DNA from: Poriferisodalis sp965198245
GTDB taxonomy: Bacteria > Actinomycetota > Acidimicrobiia > Acidimicrobiales > Poriferisodalaceae
NCBI RefSeq assembly: GCF_965198245.1
Contig: NZ_OZ240249.1
Location: 2,604,001-2,668,000 of the forward strand
Direction: 5' to 3'
Length of the DNA stretch: 64,000 bases
Under the pieces are notes generated by a model. It worked only from the letters and a program-made list of their open reading frames with translations. It was not told the DNA's origin and made no database searches. The translations under genes were made by a program, and so were the position numbers. Positions 51,410-59,476 of the stretch are shown here, piece after piece; the first letter of the stretch is position 1, and every line of letters begins with the position of its first letter.

Positions 51410-51457
51410 GCACGCCTTCGTGGCCGCCACCGAGACAGAGAGCACGCCTTCGTGGCC
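51410..51457 (+). repeat. 16-bp direct repeat around the rpsT start
   Basis: GCACGCCTTCGTGGCC occurs at 51410-51425 and again at 51442-51457, 32 bp apart. The second copy contains the rpsT start codon GTG; the first contains an out-of-frame GTG. Confidence 0.85.
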
Positions 51458-51715
51458 AACATCAAGAGCCAGATCAAGCGCAACCGCCAGAACGAGACGC
51501 GCCGGGTGCGGAATCGAGCCATTCGCTCAGAATTGCGGACGCGCGAGAAGGCAGTCATCGCTGCTGCGGAAGCCGGTGAACCCACCGATGAGCTGATGCG
51601 TGCCGTCCAGAAGCGTCTCGACATGGCGGCCGCCAAGGGCGTTATCCACCCCAATGAGGCAGGTCGGCGCAAGTCCCGTCTCGTGGCCCGTTCAACGCAG
51701 ACCAACGAGGCCTAG
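51452..51715 (+). CDS. rpsT: 30S ribosomal protein S20
   Basis: 87 residues, normal length, from GTG 51452 (VANIKSQIKRNRQNETRRVRN, the invariant S20 start). Rich in Lys and Arg and helical throughout, ending in LVARSTQ-type tail. No ribosome-binding site is obvious. Divergent from lepA, convergent with holA, which is the usual lepA-rpsT-holA-comEC neighbourhood. Confidence 0.97.
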   Translation: MANIKSQIKRNRQNETRRVRNRAIRSELRTREKAVIAAAEAGEPTDELMRAVQKRLDMAAAKGVIHPNEAGRRKSRLVARSTQTNEA

Positions 51716-51731
51716 ACCGCCGCGCTAGCGA

Positions 51732-52703
51732 TCAACGGGCACCGGCCGCGAGCCGCGCGCAGAGAATCTCGGCAACACATCGGGGATCGAGTCCGGACCG
51801 TCCGCGCAAGTCCACGTCAGCCGCCGCCAGAAGTTCGACAGCCCTCGCGATCCCCCCGCTGCCGCGCCGCCGGCCGGCGTCAAGCGCCTTGCGGGCCGGA
51901 AACGTGGAGCCGCGTAGGCCCAGCACACGAGCCGCCTCCTTCTCGTTCGCAGCATCGGCGCCATCGAGGCGGGCCACGCGGGTGATATGTCCAGCCACGG
52001 CTGCCGTGACAGCCAGCGGGTGTCGACCAGCGCCCCACATGCGCCCCAGCACGGCGAGTGCGCCGCCCACATCACCTCGATCGATCGCGTCGGTCAGCTC
52101 CCATGGCGGGACGTCACCCTCTGCACCGAGGTACGGCAGCACGTCATCGGGCCCCAAGCGGGCACCTGCGCCGTAGATGGCCTCCAGCGTTTCGATCACG
52201 GCTCCGAGGCGGCTGAGTTCCTCCCCGAGATGCTCGGCGATGCATGCTCCAGCACGGGCATCGAACTGGACTGAAGCCTCCGCGAGACGCTCGGTGAGCC
52301 AGGTCCGGCGATTGCGCGCCCCGCCGGGCACGTCGGACGCGATCCGCTGGCCACCGGCGGCTTCGGCAGCTTCGACGAGCGCTCGAGGCACACGGGCTGT
52401 GTCCCACTCGAGAACGAGATCGGTCGTGGGACACGGATCATCAAGCCAGTCGATGAGCGGGGCGAGCTCCGTGGCACTGAAGCGGCTGAGGCGGCGGCCG
52501 ACAACGACCCGGTGTGTAGCGAGCATCGGCGGGGTCGATGCCGAGATGACCAGATCGGCTAGCGCGTACTCATCGTCGGAGTACTCGTCAATCACGTCTG
52601 CCCGGTTGGCATCGCCGACCAATTCAGAGACCGCCGCACGCACTGCGGTGGCGGTGAGGATCTCGTCCGCGCCGCTGACGAGTCGCACACTTCCACCGGG
52701 CAT
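51732..52703 (-). CDS. holA: DNA polymerase III subunit delta
   Basis: Clamp-loader subunit, 323 residues. RLVSGADEILTATAVRAAV marks the N-terminal AAA-type fold; further motifs include LVLEWD and the helical collar domain with ALDAGRRRG and ELLAAADVDLRG at the C-terminus. Location between comEC and rpsT, on the minus strand, is the standard order. Confidence 0.94.
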   Translation of the reverse strand: MPGGSVRLVSGADEILTATAVRAAVSELVGDANRADVIDEYSDDEYALADLVISASTPPMLATHRVVVGRRLSRFSATELAPLIDWLDDPCPTTDLVLEWDTARVPRALVEAAEAAGGQRIASDVPGGARNRRTWLTERLAEASVQFDARAGACIAEHLGEELSRLGAVIETLEAIYGAGARLGPDDVLPYLGAEGDVPPWELTDAIDRGDVGGALAVLGRMWGAGRHPLAVTAAVAGHITRVARLDGADAANEKEAARVLGLRGSTFPARKALDAGRRRGSGGIARAVELLAAADVDLRGRSGLDPRCVAEILCARLAAGAR

Positions 52704-52749
52704 TAGCGACCTGCTCCCCGATGGGTGGCCTGCCCGTGCATCGCCGGGT

Positions 52750-54621
52750 TCACGGGTCTTGCGCCCACGTATTTGACGCTACTTCGGTCGAGACGCGCAG
52801 GCGCTGCGCTGCGGGCTCGACCACGAGGCCGCCGACGGCGACGGGTTCGGTCACTGAGTTGTACGGGACACGGCCTCCGAGGCCCGCCGGTGCGAGAAGA
52901 TTCGCGATCTCGTGCCGGGCGTCCAATGCCCGCACCGCTTCTCGCCCTGCCCGGCTGGCCGAGCGGGCCACCAGCACGTCGATGTCGTCGACTCCAGCCG
53001 TGGCGAGCTGGTCGAGGGCCCGCGCTGCATCTGGACGATCCACGACGACGACGGTGGGGTCGACGCGGTGCACGGACAGATGCACACCCGAGGGAAGCGG
53101 CGGCCGGTGGACGCCGGCCACGACCCAGATCCCGATCCCAGCAGCGACAATCGCAAGGCTACGCGGCACGACGCCGTAGGCGCGCAGCAGGTACGCAGCG
53201 GCTGCGCAGAGCCCGATGACGGCGACGGCTGCGGCGATCTCCGACGGCTCGATGTGCGGCCAGCCCAGCGCCGCTCCCCATCGGGCCACACCGGCGACCC
53301 AACCCATCATGAACCTGGTCGGGATGTGCAGAACCGATGCGACGGCGTCGCCCGCCACGCCCCCCGCCAGACCGCCGATGAGGCCCCAGACCATGGCCGG
53401 TCCTGCAATCGGGCCGGCCAAGACGTTGGCGGGGATGCTCACGAGCGGCAGCGAGCCGAACACGGCAAGCTGGACGGGCAGCACTCCCACCTGGGCGCTC
53501 AGCGTCGCTGCGAGGGCCAAGCGCAGCCACGACGGGCCCCACAGGAGCCTGGAGATGGGGCGAGCGCCGACCACGATGGCGGCCGTCGCTGCAACCGAGA
53601 GCTGAAAACCGACCGAGCGCACCAGCAGCGGATCGACAAGCAGCAGCACGATGATCGCAAGCGCCAGCAGGCGCGGAGCGGATGCCCGCCTGCCGACGGC
53701 ATGTGCTCCGACTGCCAACGTGGCAAGCACGCACGCCCGCAGCACCGAGGGCTCACCCCTGGTCAGCACAGCGAACTGAGCGAGCAGAACCCCGACAGCG
53801 CCAAGCCGGACCCCTGGCCGCAGCCGGACCAGCAGCGGTGCGAACAGCAACAGAACGAACGCCACGTTCGAACCGGACACGGCCAGCAAGTGGGTGAGCG
53901 ACGTCGCCCGGAAGTCGTGCACGACTTCGGGAAGCTGTCCTCGATCGTCGCCGTAGACGAAGCCGGCAAGCAGCGCTGCATCCCGTTGCGACAACGAATC
54001 ACTCGACGCCTCGATCAGGCTGCGCATGGAGTTTGCGAGACGGAACGGCGCACTGCCGCCGTCTTGGCGCCAGGCCGTGTGGATCTGGGCGTTCCCCGCA
54101 AGATGCCGCGGCCACACGAAGTGCCGGTCGGCGGGCTCTGCGGGTGTCGCGGTTACGCTCAAGAGCCAGCGCTCCCCCAGCGCAGCATCTTCCAGCTTCC
54201 ACGCAGCGGGGCCGCGTGCGCGGCCTTCCCACCGGAACTGCTCTTGGCCGATGACCTCGCTGAAGGGGACGACCAAGGCGCCCGAGCGCCATCGGGGATC
54301 GCCGACCAGGACCGCTTCGCCCTCGAAGTCCCCTCCCACCGCTGCGCTCAACTGGGCGATCTGTTGCCCCATGGCTGCAGCCCCCAGTACCAGCAGGCCG
54401 ACCGGAACGAGCACACGGGTACGGGTTCGCAGGCCCGCGCCCACGAAGGCTGCCCCCCACCACCACGACACCGAAGGCGCCCACAGTGCACCGGCTGCTG
54501 TCGCGACCGCTCCGGTGATCAGCCACCGATCGCCGACAGCGCTGAGGCCCCCGAAGCGCCGGGGCGCCGCTCGCGGCGGACTCGGCGAACTCGGCGGTCT
54601 CGGCGGTCTAGACCGTTGCAC
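52750..54621 (-). CDS. comEC: ComEC/Rec2 DNA-uptake channel, C-terminal domain degenerate
   Basis: 623 residues from GTG 54621, overlapping the comEA end by 14 bp. Extended N-terminal domain, then the ComEC competence core with about ten membrane segments, including AGFVYGDDRGQLPE, LAVSGSNVAFV and VGFQLSVAATAA. The C-terminal part (about 500-623) occupies the position of the metallo-beta-lactamase domain, but no HxHxDH motif or other metal ligand set is visible, so nuclease activity is probably lost. Fused tandem Pro/Arg-rich residues at the N-terminus come from a 9-bp repeat. Confidence 0.92.
   Translation of the reverse strand: MQRSRPPRPPSSPSPPRAAPRRFGGLSAVGDRWLITGAVATAAGALWAPSVSWWWGAAFVGAGLRTRTRVLVPVGLLVLGAAAMGQQIAQLSAAVGGDFEGEAVLVGDPRWRSGALVVPFSEVIGQEQFRWEGRARGPAAWKLEDAALGERWLLSVTATPAEPADRHFVWPRHLAGNAQIHTAWRQDGGSAPFRLANSMRSLIEASSDSLSQRDAALLAGFVYGDDRGQLPEVVHDFRATSLTHLLAVSGSNVAFVLLLFAPLLVRLRPGVRLGAVGVLLAQFAVLTRGEPSVLRACVLATLAVGAHAVGRRASAPRLLALAIIVLLLVDPLLVRSVGFQLSVAATAAIVVGARPISRLLWGPSWLRLALAATLSAQVGVLPVQLAVFGSLPLVSIPANVLAGPIAGPAMVWGLIGGLAGGVAGDAVASVLHIPTRFMMGWVAGVARWGAALGWPHIEPSEIAAAVAVIGLCAAAAYLLRAYGVVPRSLAIVAAGIGIWVVAGVHRPPLPSGVHLSVHRVDPTVVVVDRPDAARALDQLATAGVDDIDVLVARSASRAGREAVRALDARHEIANLLAPAGLGGRVPYNSVTEPVAVGGLVVEPAAQRLRVSTEVASNTWAQDP
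54575..54610 (-). repeat. 9-bp tandem repeat spanning the comEA stop and comEC start
   Basis: Four units (GGCGGACTC, GGCGAACTC, GGCGGTCTC, GGCGGTCTA). The last includes the comEA stop codon (TAG on the minus strand); the others code the N-terminus of ComEC. Confidence 0.8.
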
Positions 54622-55252
54622 GGGGCCGGAGCTGGGAGAGCTTGGATGGCCCGATCCCGGGCACCTGTTCCAATGCGTCGAGCGTCGCGAACGGCCCGTG
54701 CTCAGCGCGGTACGCAACGATGGCTGCCGCCAGCGAAGGGCCGATGCCAGGCAGTCCCTCAAGCTGCGCCGCCGTTGCTGTGTTCACATCCAGTGGTCCG
54801 GACGCATCGGGGCCTGCGATCGAGGCGGCGGGCTGCTCCCCCACGAAGGGCACGTAGACCTGTTGGCCGTCACGCATCCGCTCCGCGAGATTGACCGCCG
54901 CTGTATCTGCATCAGCGGTCGGTCCGCCCGCGGCGTCAACCAGGTCGCCCACACGGAAACTCGCCGGCACCTCGTAGAGCCCGGGTTTGGCGACAGCCCC
55001 GGCGAGATGGACTCGCAGCATCGAGGGTTGGGTGGTAGCGATGGGCGGCGGCGCTCCCGCTGCTGCCAGCGGCAGGTCGACCGGCTCGGGCGCACCGTGC
55101 CGCACACCGGCCAGGAAACCTGCCGCAACAACCGCCCCGATGGCACCGAGCAGCACCAGCACGGGCACCATGCCGACCCGCCGGGCGAATCCGGCGGCCT
55201 CGGCCGCTACCGAACGCCAGTCCGTAGAGCGCTCAGCGCCCGGCGCCCGCAT
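54608..55252 (-). CDS. comEA: ComEA-like DNA-binding protein
   Basis: DNA receptor for transformation, 214 residues. One N-terminal membrane anchor (VPVLVLLGAIGAVVAAGFLAG, about 29-49), a SLBB domain (VHLAGAVAKPGLYEVPASFRVGDLVDAAGG) and a C-terminal double helix-hairpin-helix (LDVNTATAAQLEGLPGIGPSLAAAIVAYR, then LEQVPGIGPSKLSQLRPRATV). Directly upstream of comEC on the same strand. Confidence 0.95.
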   Translation of the reverse strand: MRAPGAERSTDWRSVAAEAAGFARRVGMVPVLVLLGAIGAVVAAGFLAGVRHGAPEPVDLPLAAAGAPPPIATTQPSMLRVHLAGAVAKPGLYEVPASFRVGDLVDAAGGPTADADTAAVNLAERMRDGQQVYVPFVGEQPAASIAGPDASGPLDVNTATAAQLEGLPGIGPSLAAAIVAYRAEHGPFATLDALEQVPGIGPSKLSQLRPRATV

Positions 55253-55262
55253 GAGTGCGACC

Positions 55263-56549
55263 CTAGTGAGACAGCGTGATTCCCTTTGGTGGAATTTTCA
55301 CTGCTTTCAATCTCAGCATGACGATGCCCGAGAGCACCAGGCAGACAACGCCCCAGACACCGAAGAGCCAGCGTGGGCCAAACTGGCCGTACAATGACGG
55401 GCCTGCGAAAGCAGCGACGGCAGCCATCGCGAGACCGATTGCCTCGAGCACACCGGTGCCCATCGCCGCCTGTTCGACGCCGGTTGCCTCCAGCACCAGG
55501 ACCTGTGCACCCATCTCGCTGTAAGACTCCGTGATCGCTTCGGCCACTCCGATTGCGATGAAGGTCCACAAGCCCCCGACCCAGCCGTACAGCACCACCG
55601 CGGGCGCGAACAGCACGAGGGCGGGCACGGCGACCCGACCCCCACCGAGACGTTCAGCCAGGGCGCCGGCGTGCGGGGGCAGCAGCATGAACGGGATGCC
55701 GAGAATGAGGAGCCCGATTGCGAACTCAGTCGAGGAGAGCCCGAGATCGGTCAGGTACCGATCGACCGTCGCGTCAAACATCCCCACCAGACCCCAGACA
55801 CCGACGTGCACCAAGATTGCCGCCTGCACACGGGGCCGCCGCAGCAAGATGAGCAGGTCCGAGTAGTCCACGGCGGTGCCGGCGATCGGCGAGTTCGAGA
55901 TCAGGATTGCGGCGAACGGTCCGAGCAGCGCCATCACGGTGCCGGTGACCAGAAACGGCGCCTCGAAGGAGACGCCGCTGAGCGCCGCGCCGATAAACGG
56001 ACCGCTGACGAAGCCGGCGACGCCGAATGACAGCAAACCGCCCACCTTGGAGCCGCTGCCGCTGATGTCGTGCCCGATGAGCGCCTTGCGGGCCACCAGA
56101 CCGAAGAGGCCGAAGCTGACGCCCGCCAAGGCCCGACTGGTCACCAGGGACCATGTCGAATCCGCTAATACGAATCCAAAGGCGCCTGCCACCGCGGAGA
56201 GCACCGAAACCCACACCACCGCGCGGTGGTGACCGCGATCCACCAGCGGCGACAGCAGCAGCTGTGACACCAACCCTGCGATGAAACCGACCGCCGCGAT
56301 GGTGCCCAGTTCGAGGTTGGTGAGGTCGTAGCGATCTTGAAGATCCGCGAGATAGGCGAAGATGACGCCCAGGGAGGCCGTGAGCAAAAACTGCGTCGCA
56401 TAGACCGTTACGAACAGCACCGGCGAAGCGTATTGGGGCTGGTGCTTGGCTGGACCATTCCCGACTGCCGCCGACACGCCCGCGCTCGCCGCTGGCGGGG
56501 CATCGCCCGACCGCCGAGGCCATGATGGAGCGCGACGGGCTTCGACCAC
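55263..56549 (-). CDS. Major facilitator superfamily transporter
   Basis: 428 residues, 12 hydrophobic segments beginning at about residue 44. GTG 56549 has no clear ribosome site, so the start may lie further in. MFS signature DRGHHRAVVWVS between helices 2 and 3. Resembles general drug/metabolite exporters; substrate unknown. Divergent from the APH-like gene with 11 bp between starts, so promoters overlap. Confidence 0.87.
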   Translation of the reverse strand: MVEARRAPSWPRRSGDAPPAASAGVSAAVGNGPAKHQPQYASPVLFVTVYATQFLLTASLGVIFAYLADLQDRYDLTNLELGTIAAVGFIAGLVSQLLLSPLVDRGHHRAVVWVSVLSAVAGAFGFVLADSTWSLVTSRALAGVSFGLFGLVARKALIGHDISGSGSKVGGLLSFGVAGFVSGPFIGAALSGVSFEAPFLVTGTVMALLGPFAAILISNSPIAGTAVDYSDLLILLRRPRVQAAILVHVGVWGLVGMFDATVDRYLTDLGLSSTEFAIGLLILGIPFMLLPPHAGALAERLGGGRVAVPALVLFAPAVVLYGWVGGLWTFIAIGVAEAITESYSEMGAQVLVLEATGVEQAAMGTGVLEAIGLAMAAVAAFAGPSLYGQFGPRWLFGVWGVVCLVLSGIVMLRLKAVKIPPKGITLSH

Positions 56550-56560
56550 GGGAGGGAACG

Positions 56561-57610
56561 ATGGCGTCAGCTGCAGTCGACCCTGCCGGCGATCCGGTTG
56601 CGGGAATCGATCCGGTGCCGGTCACGAACTGGCTGGCCGAACGAGCGACGGTCGCGCCGCCGTTGCAGTTCGAGCTCATCACCGGAGGTCATTCGAACCT
56701 GACCTACCGCGTCACCGACGCACAGGGCCGGCGTTGGGCGCTCCGACGGCCACCGCTGGCCCACTTGCTGGCCGGCGCACACGACATGGTGCGGGAGCAC
56801 CGGCTGCTTTCGAGCCTGGCCGATACCGACGTGCCCACCCCGCCGGTCGTCGGTCTGTGCACCGATGCCTCGGTGAATGGTGCCGACTTCTACGTGACCG
56901 ACTTCGTCGAAGGCAGCGTGCTGCGTTCCCACTCAGAAGCAGATGAACTCAGCCCCGAAGCGCGTAGTGCGCTGTCCGCCCGGCTGGTGGAGTGTCTCGT
57001 AGCGATCCACGCCACGGATCTCGACGCCACAGGGCTCGCCGACCTTGGCCGCTCGGCGGACTACGTCGCCCGGCAACTGCACGTATGGCAACGCCAGTTC
57101 AACGCCATGACCTCACGTGACCTGCCGATCATCGAACACGTCCACGACAGATTGGTGGCGTCGATACCGCCCCAGACTGATGCCGCGCTGGTCCATGGCG
57201 ACTACCGCCTCGACAACTGCCTGGTGACCGCGGATGGCGATGTGGCGGCGGTTCTGGACTGGGAGATCGCCACGCTGGGAGACCCGACGGCCGATCTGGG
57301 ATTCCTGCTGGGTTACTGGGTGGAGCCCGATGACGGTTTCAGCCCCCTGGGCCACAACGCCACTACTGCGGAGGGATTCTGGACCCGTCACCAGCTCGCG
57401 AATGCCTACGCAGAGGCAACCGGCCGAGACCTCGGGGCAATCGACTGGCACTTTGCCTTCGCCAGCTGGCGTCTCGCTTGCATCCTCGAAGGCGTCCACG
57501 CCCGGTACGTGGGCGGTGCCATCCCAGAAATACCTGCCGAGGTCCACCAGTTCCCGCAGAGCATTGTTGCGCTGGCCGAGCGTGCCGAAGCCGTGCTCGC
57601 CGACTGCTGA
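56561..57610 (+). CDS. Phosphotransferase of the APH/choline-kinase fold
   Basis: 349 residues from ATG 56561 (GGGAGG 5 nt upstream). N-lobe with LITGGHSNLTYRVTDAQGRRWALRRPP, and catalytic LVHGDYRLDNCLV with the metal motif LDWEIATLGDPTADLGFLLGYWV. Such proteins in actinobacteria often pair with acyl-CoA dehydrogenases (ACAD10/11-like). Here the next gene is an LLM oxidoreductase. It is not an antibiotic-resistance call. Confidence 0.88.
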   Translation: MASAAVDPAGDPVAGIDPVPVTNWLAERATVAPPLQFELITGGHSNLTYRVTDAQGRRWALRRPPLAHLLAGAHDMVREHRLLSSLADTDVPTPPVVGLCTDASVNGADFYVTDFVEGSVLRSHSEADELSPEARSALSARLVECLVAIHATDLDATGLADLGRSADYVARQLHVWQRQFNAMTSRDLPIIEHVHDRLVASIPPQTDAALVHGDYRLDNCLVTADGDVAAVLDWEIATLGDPTADLGFLLGYWVEPDDGFSPLGHNATTAEGFWTRHQLANAYAEATGRDLGAIDWHFAFASWRLACILEGVHARYVGGAIPEIPAEVHQFPQSIVALAERAEAVLADC

Positions 57611-57661
57611 GCCAACTCGAAGCCTGAGCCAATTCCAACGCGGGCCACTAATGTCCCCGCC

Positions 57662-58675
57662 ATGAAGGTAGACGGCGGCGTCGGAGTCAGCAGCGGATTC
57701 GACGACATCATGGAGTCGAGCCGGGAACAAGAAGCGTTGGGTTACGACGGTCTGTGGGTGCCAGAGACCAGCCACGACCCCTTCACCATGCTCCCGCTCA
57801 TGGCGCATGCCACCTCCACGGTGGAGCTGGGCACCAGCATCGTGGTGGGATTCGCCCGGAACCCGATGTCGCTGGCGTACAGCGCCAACGACATTCAGAC
57901 GCTTTCCGAGGGCAGGTTCATCTTGGGCCTCGGCAGCCAGATCCGGCCTCACATCACGCGACGATTCTCGATGGAGTGGTCCAAGCCAGCCGCTCGCATG
58001 CGCGAGATGATCCTGGCGATCAAGGCAATCTGGAACTGCTGGAACAACGGCGAGAAGCTGAACTTCCGCGGTGACTTCTACGAGCACACACTGATGACGC
58101 CGTTCTTCGACCCCGGTGAGAACCCCTACGGCCCGCCACGCCTGGCGCTGGCCGGCGTCGGCCCGCTCATGACCGAGGTGGCCGGCGAGACCTGCGACAT
58201 GTTCCTCTGCCACGGCTTCACCACCGAGAAATACCTGCGTGAGGAGACCATCCCGGCACTCGAACGAGGCGCCGCGCGGGCTGGCCGCGACCCCAGCGAG
58301 ATCACGATCTCCGGGCCATCGTTCATCGTCACTGGCAGCACCGAAGAGGACATGACCAAGGCCAAGGAGGCCACCAAGCAGCAGGTGGCGTTCTACGGAT
58401 CCACGCCGGCGTACCGGCCCGTCCTCGACTGCCACGGCTGGGGCGACATGCAAACCGAGCTGAACGCCATGTCGAAAGAGGGCCGCTGGGTCGAGATGGC
58501 CAACCTCGTCGATGACGACATCCTCGACGCCTTCGCTGTGGTTGCCGAGCCAGAGCGCGTGGCCGCTGAACTGAAGCGCCGCTTCGACGACGTTGTGGAC
58601 CGTGTGAGCTTCTACGCCCCCTACAAGGGCGACCGCTCCCGCTGGGAGACGATCTTCAACGACCTGAAGAGCTAG
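57662..58675 (+). CDS. LLM-class (F420-dependent) oxidoreductase
   Basis: 337 residues from ATG 57662. Luciferase-like monooxygenase TIM barrel: MKVDGGVGVSSG start, YDGLWVPETSHDPFTMLPLMAHATSTVELGTSIVVGFARNP, LGLGSQIRPHITRRF, and C-terminal VDRVSFYAPYKG. This pattern (TIGR03617-like) is common in F420-using actinobacteria; the substrate is not known. Its final codons are repeated 59 bp downstream. Confidence 0.9.
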   Translation: MKVDGGVGVSSGFDDIMESSREQEALGYDGLWVPETSHDPFTMLPLMAHATSTVELGTSIVVGFARNPMSLAYSANDIQTLSEGRFILGLGSQIRPHITRRFSMEWSKPAARMREMILAIKAIWNCWNNGEKLNFRGDFYEHTLMTPFFDPGENPYGPPRLALAGVGPLMTEVAGETCDMFLCHGFTTEKYLREETIPALERGAARAGRDPSEITISGPSFIVTGSTEEDMTKAKEATKQQVAFYGSTPAYRPVLDCHGWGDMQTELNAMSKEGRWVEMANLVDDDILDAFAVVAEPERVAAELKRRFDDVVDRVSFYAPYKGDRSRWETIFNDLKS

Positions 58676-58740
58676 CGCCAGCGCGCTCGTACGGTCGCTG
58701 AAGCACTAGACACAGCAACGAGCTGAAGAGCTAGCGCCAG
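58664..58740 (+). repeat. Imperfect duplication at the LLM gene 3' end
   Basis: CTGAAGAGCTAGCGCCAG occurs at 58664-58681 (last codons and stop of the LLM gene) and at 58723-58740, 59 bp apart, with a partly similar continuation. Confidence 0.75.
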
Positions 58741-58781
58741 ATAGCTCGAAGCGTCGGTGACGCAGTGCGGTTGCGTTCTTG

Positions 58782-59177
58782 TCAGGTGCCGGTGGCGCTC
58801 AGCGGGGCGCAGTCCGACTCGCAACCCGTGTCGCTGGCCGGTGTGGCCGGCGTCGCAGGCCGGTGCAGCACCCCAGAGCTCGGCCGGAGCTCCAGTTCGA
58901 GGCCATCGGTGCCTTCGATGGTCCGGGCGACGGCGTCCACGATCATCGAGTAGCCGCCCGGCTCATACGGCGGCCACAGCACCGAGATGTTCGGTCGGTC
59001 GGCCACGTTGGCGGCTGCGGACCGGCTGGCGCCGCAGCGCAGCACGTCACCGTCGAGGCGCATCGCCAGGTGAGCGATGTGCGGTGTGGCGTCGTCACGC
59101 ACGGTCAACACGTACGCAGCTATGCCGAAACGCTCCATCTGATTGCCGATGTCGGCCGGCTCCACGGGGATGCTCAT
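58782..59177 (-). CDS. PNPOx-fold (pyridoxamine 5'-phosphate oxidase-like) protein
   Basis: 131 residues from ATG 59177. Split-barrel flavin/F420-binding pattern: ERFGIAAYVLTVRDDATPHIAHLAMRLDGDVLRCGASRSAAANVADRPNISVLWPP and continuing strands. Small size fits stand-alone members of this family, some of which use F420. Convergent with the LLM gene. A TAACGT sequence 7 nt before ATG suggests a leaderless start. Confidence 0.85.
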   Translation of the reverse strand: MSIPVEPADIGNQMERFGIAAYVLTVRDDATPHIAHLAMRLDGDVLRCGASRSAAANVADRPNISVLWPPYEPGGYSMIVDAVARTIEGTDGLELELRPSSGVLHRPATPATPASDTGCESDCAPLSATGT

Positions 59178-59266
59178 GGGTCCGACGTTACGCCCGCAGC
59201 GGCTCGTCGCGCACCTCGCCGTCTCCCTCGAATTTCGCCGGCGCGCTGGTATCGTCGTGGAACCTC

Positions 59267-59339
59267 GGGGCTATAGCTCAGTTGGTAGAGCGCTTCCATG
59301 GCATGGAAGAGGTCAGGGGTTCAATTCCCCTTAGCTCCA
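59267..59339 (+). tRNA. tRNA-Ala (GGC), insertion target
   Basis: A 73-nt cloverleaf. Acceptor GGGGCTA pairs with TAGCTCC, D arm GCTC/GAGC, anticodon stem CTTCC/GGAAG with anticodon GGC, and TΨC arm AGGGG-TTCAATT-CCCCT. CCA is not encoded. A tyrosine integrase gene begins 137 bp after its 3' end in the same direction, so this tRNA is the likely attachment site. Confidence 0.97.
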
Positions 59340-59357
59340 CCCGAGAGACTTGCCAAG

Positions 59358-59475
59358 AATTCCCAGAAGTTCCCAAAACTACAGGTCAGAGGATATTTCT
59401 GGCAAATTGCTTGCTTCGGCAGTTCCCATGCAATAGCGTCAGTTCCCTAGAAAAAGGGAACCAGAAAAGGGAACT
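59358..59475 (+). repeat. Repeated AGTTCCC sites between tRNA-Ala and the integrase
   Basis: AGTTCCC at 59368-59374, 59421-59427 and 59441-59447, with AATTCCC at 59358-59364 and the reverse complement GGGAACT at 59469-59475 (plus GGGAACC at 59456-59462). Spacings of 10 and 20 bp are whole helical turns. Candidate integrase arm-type or excisionase sites; the last overlaps the integrase ribosome site. Confidence 0.65.
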
Positions 59476-59476
59476 C

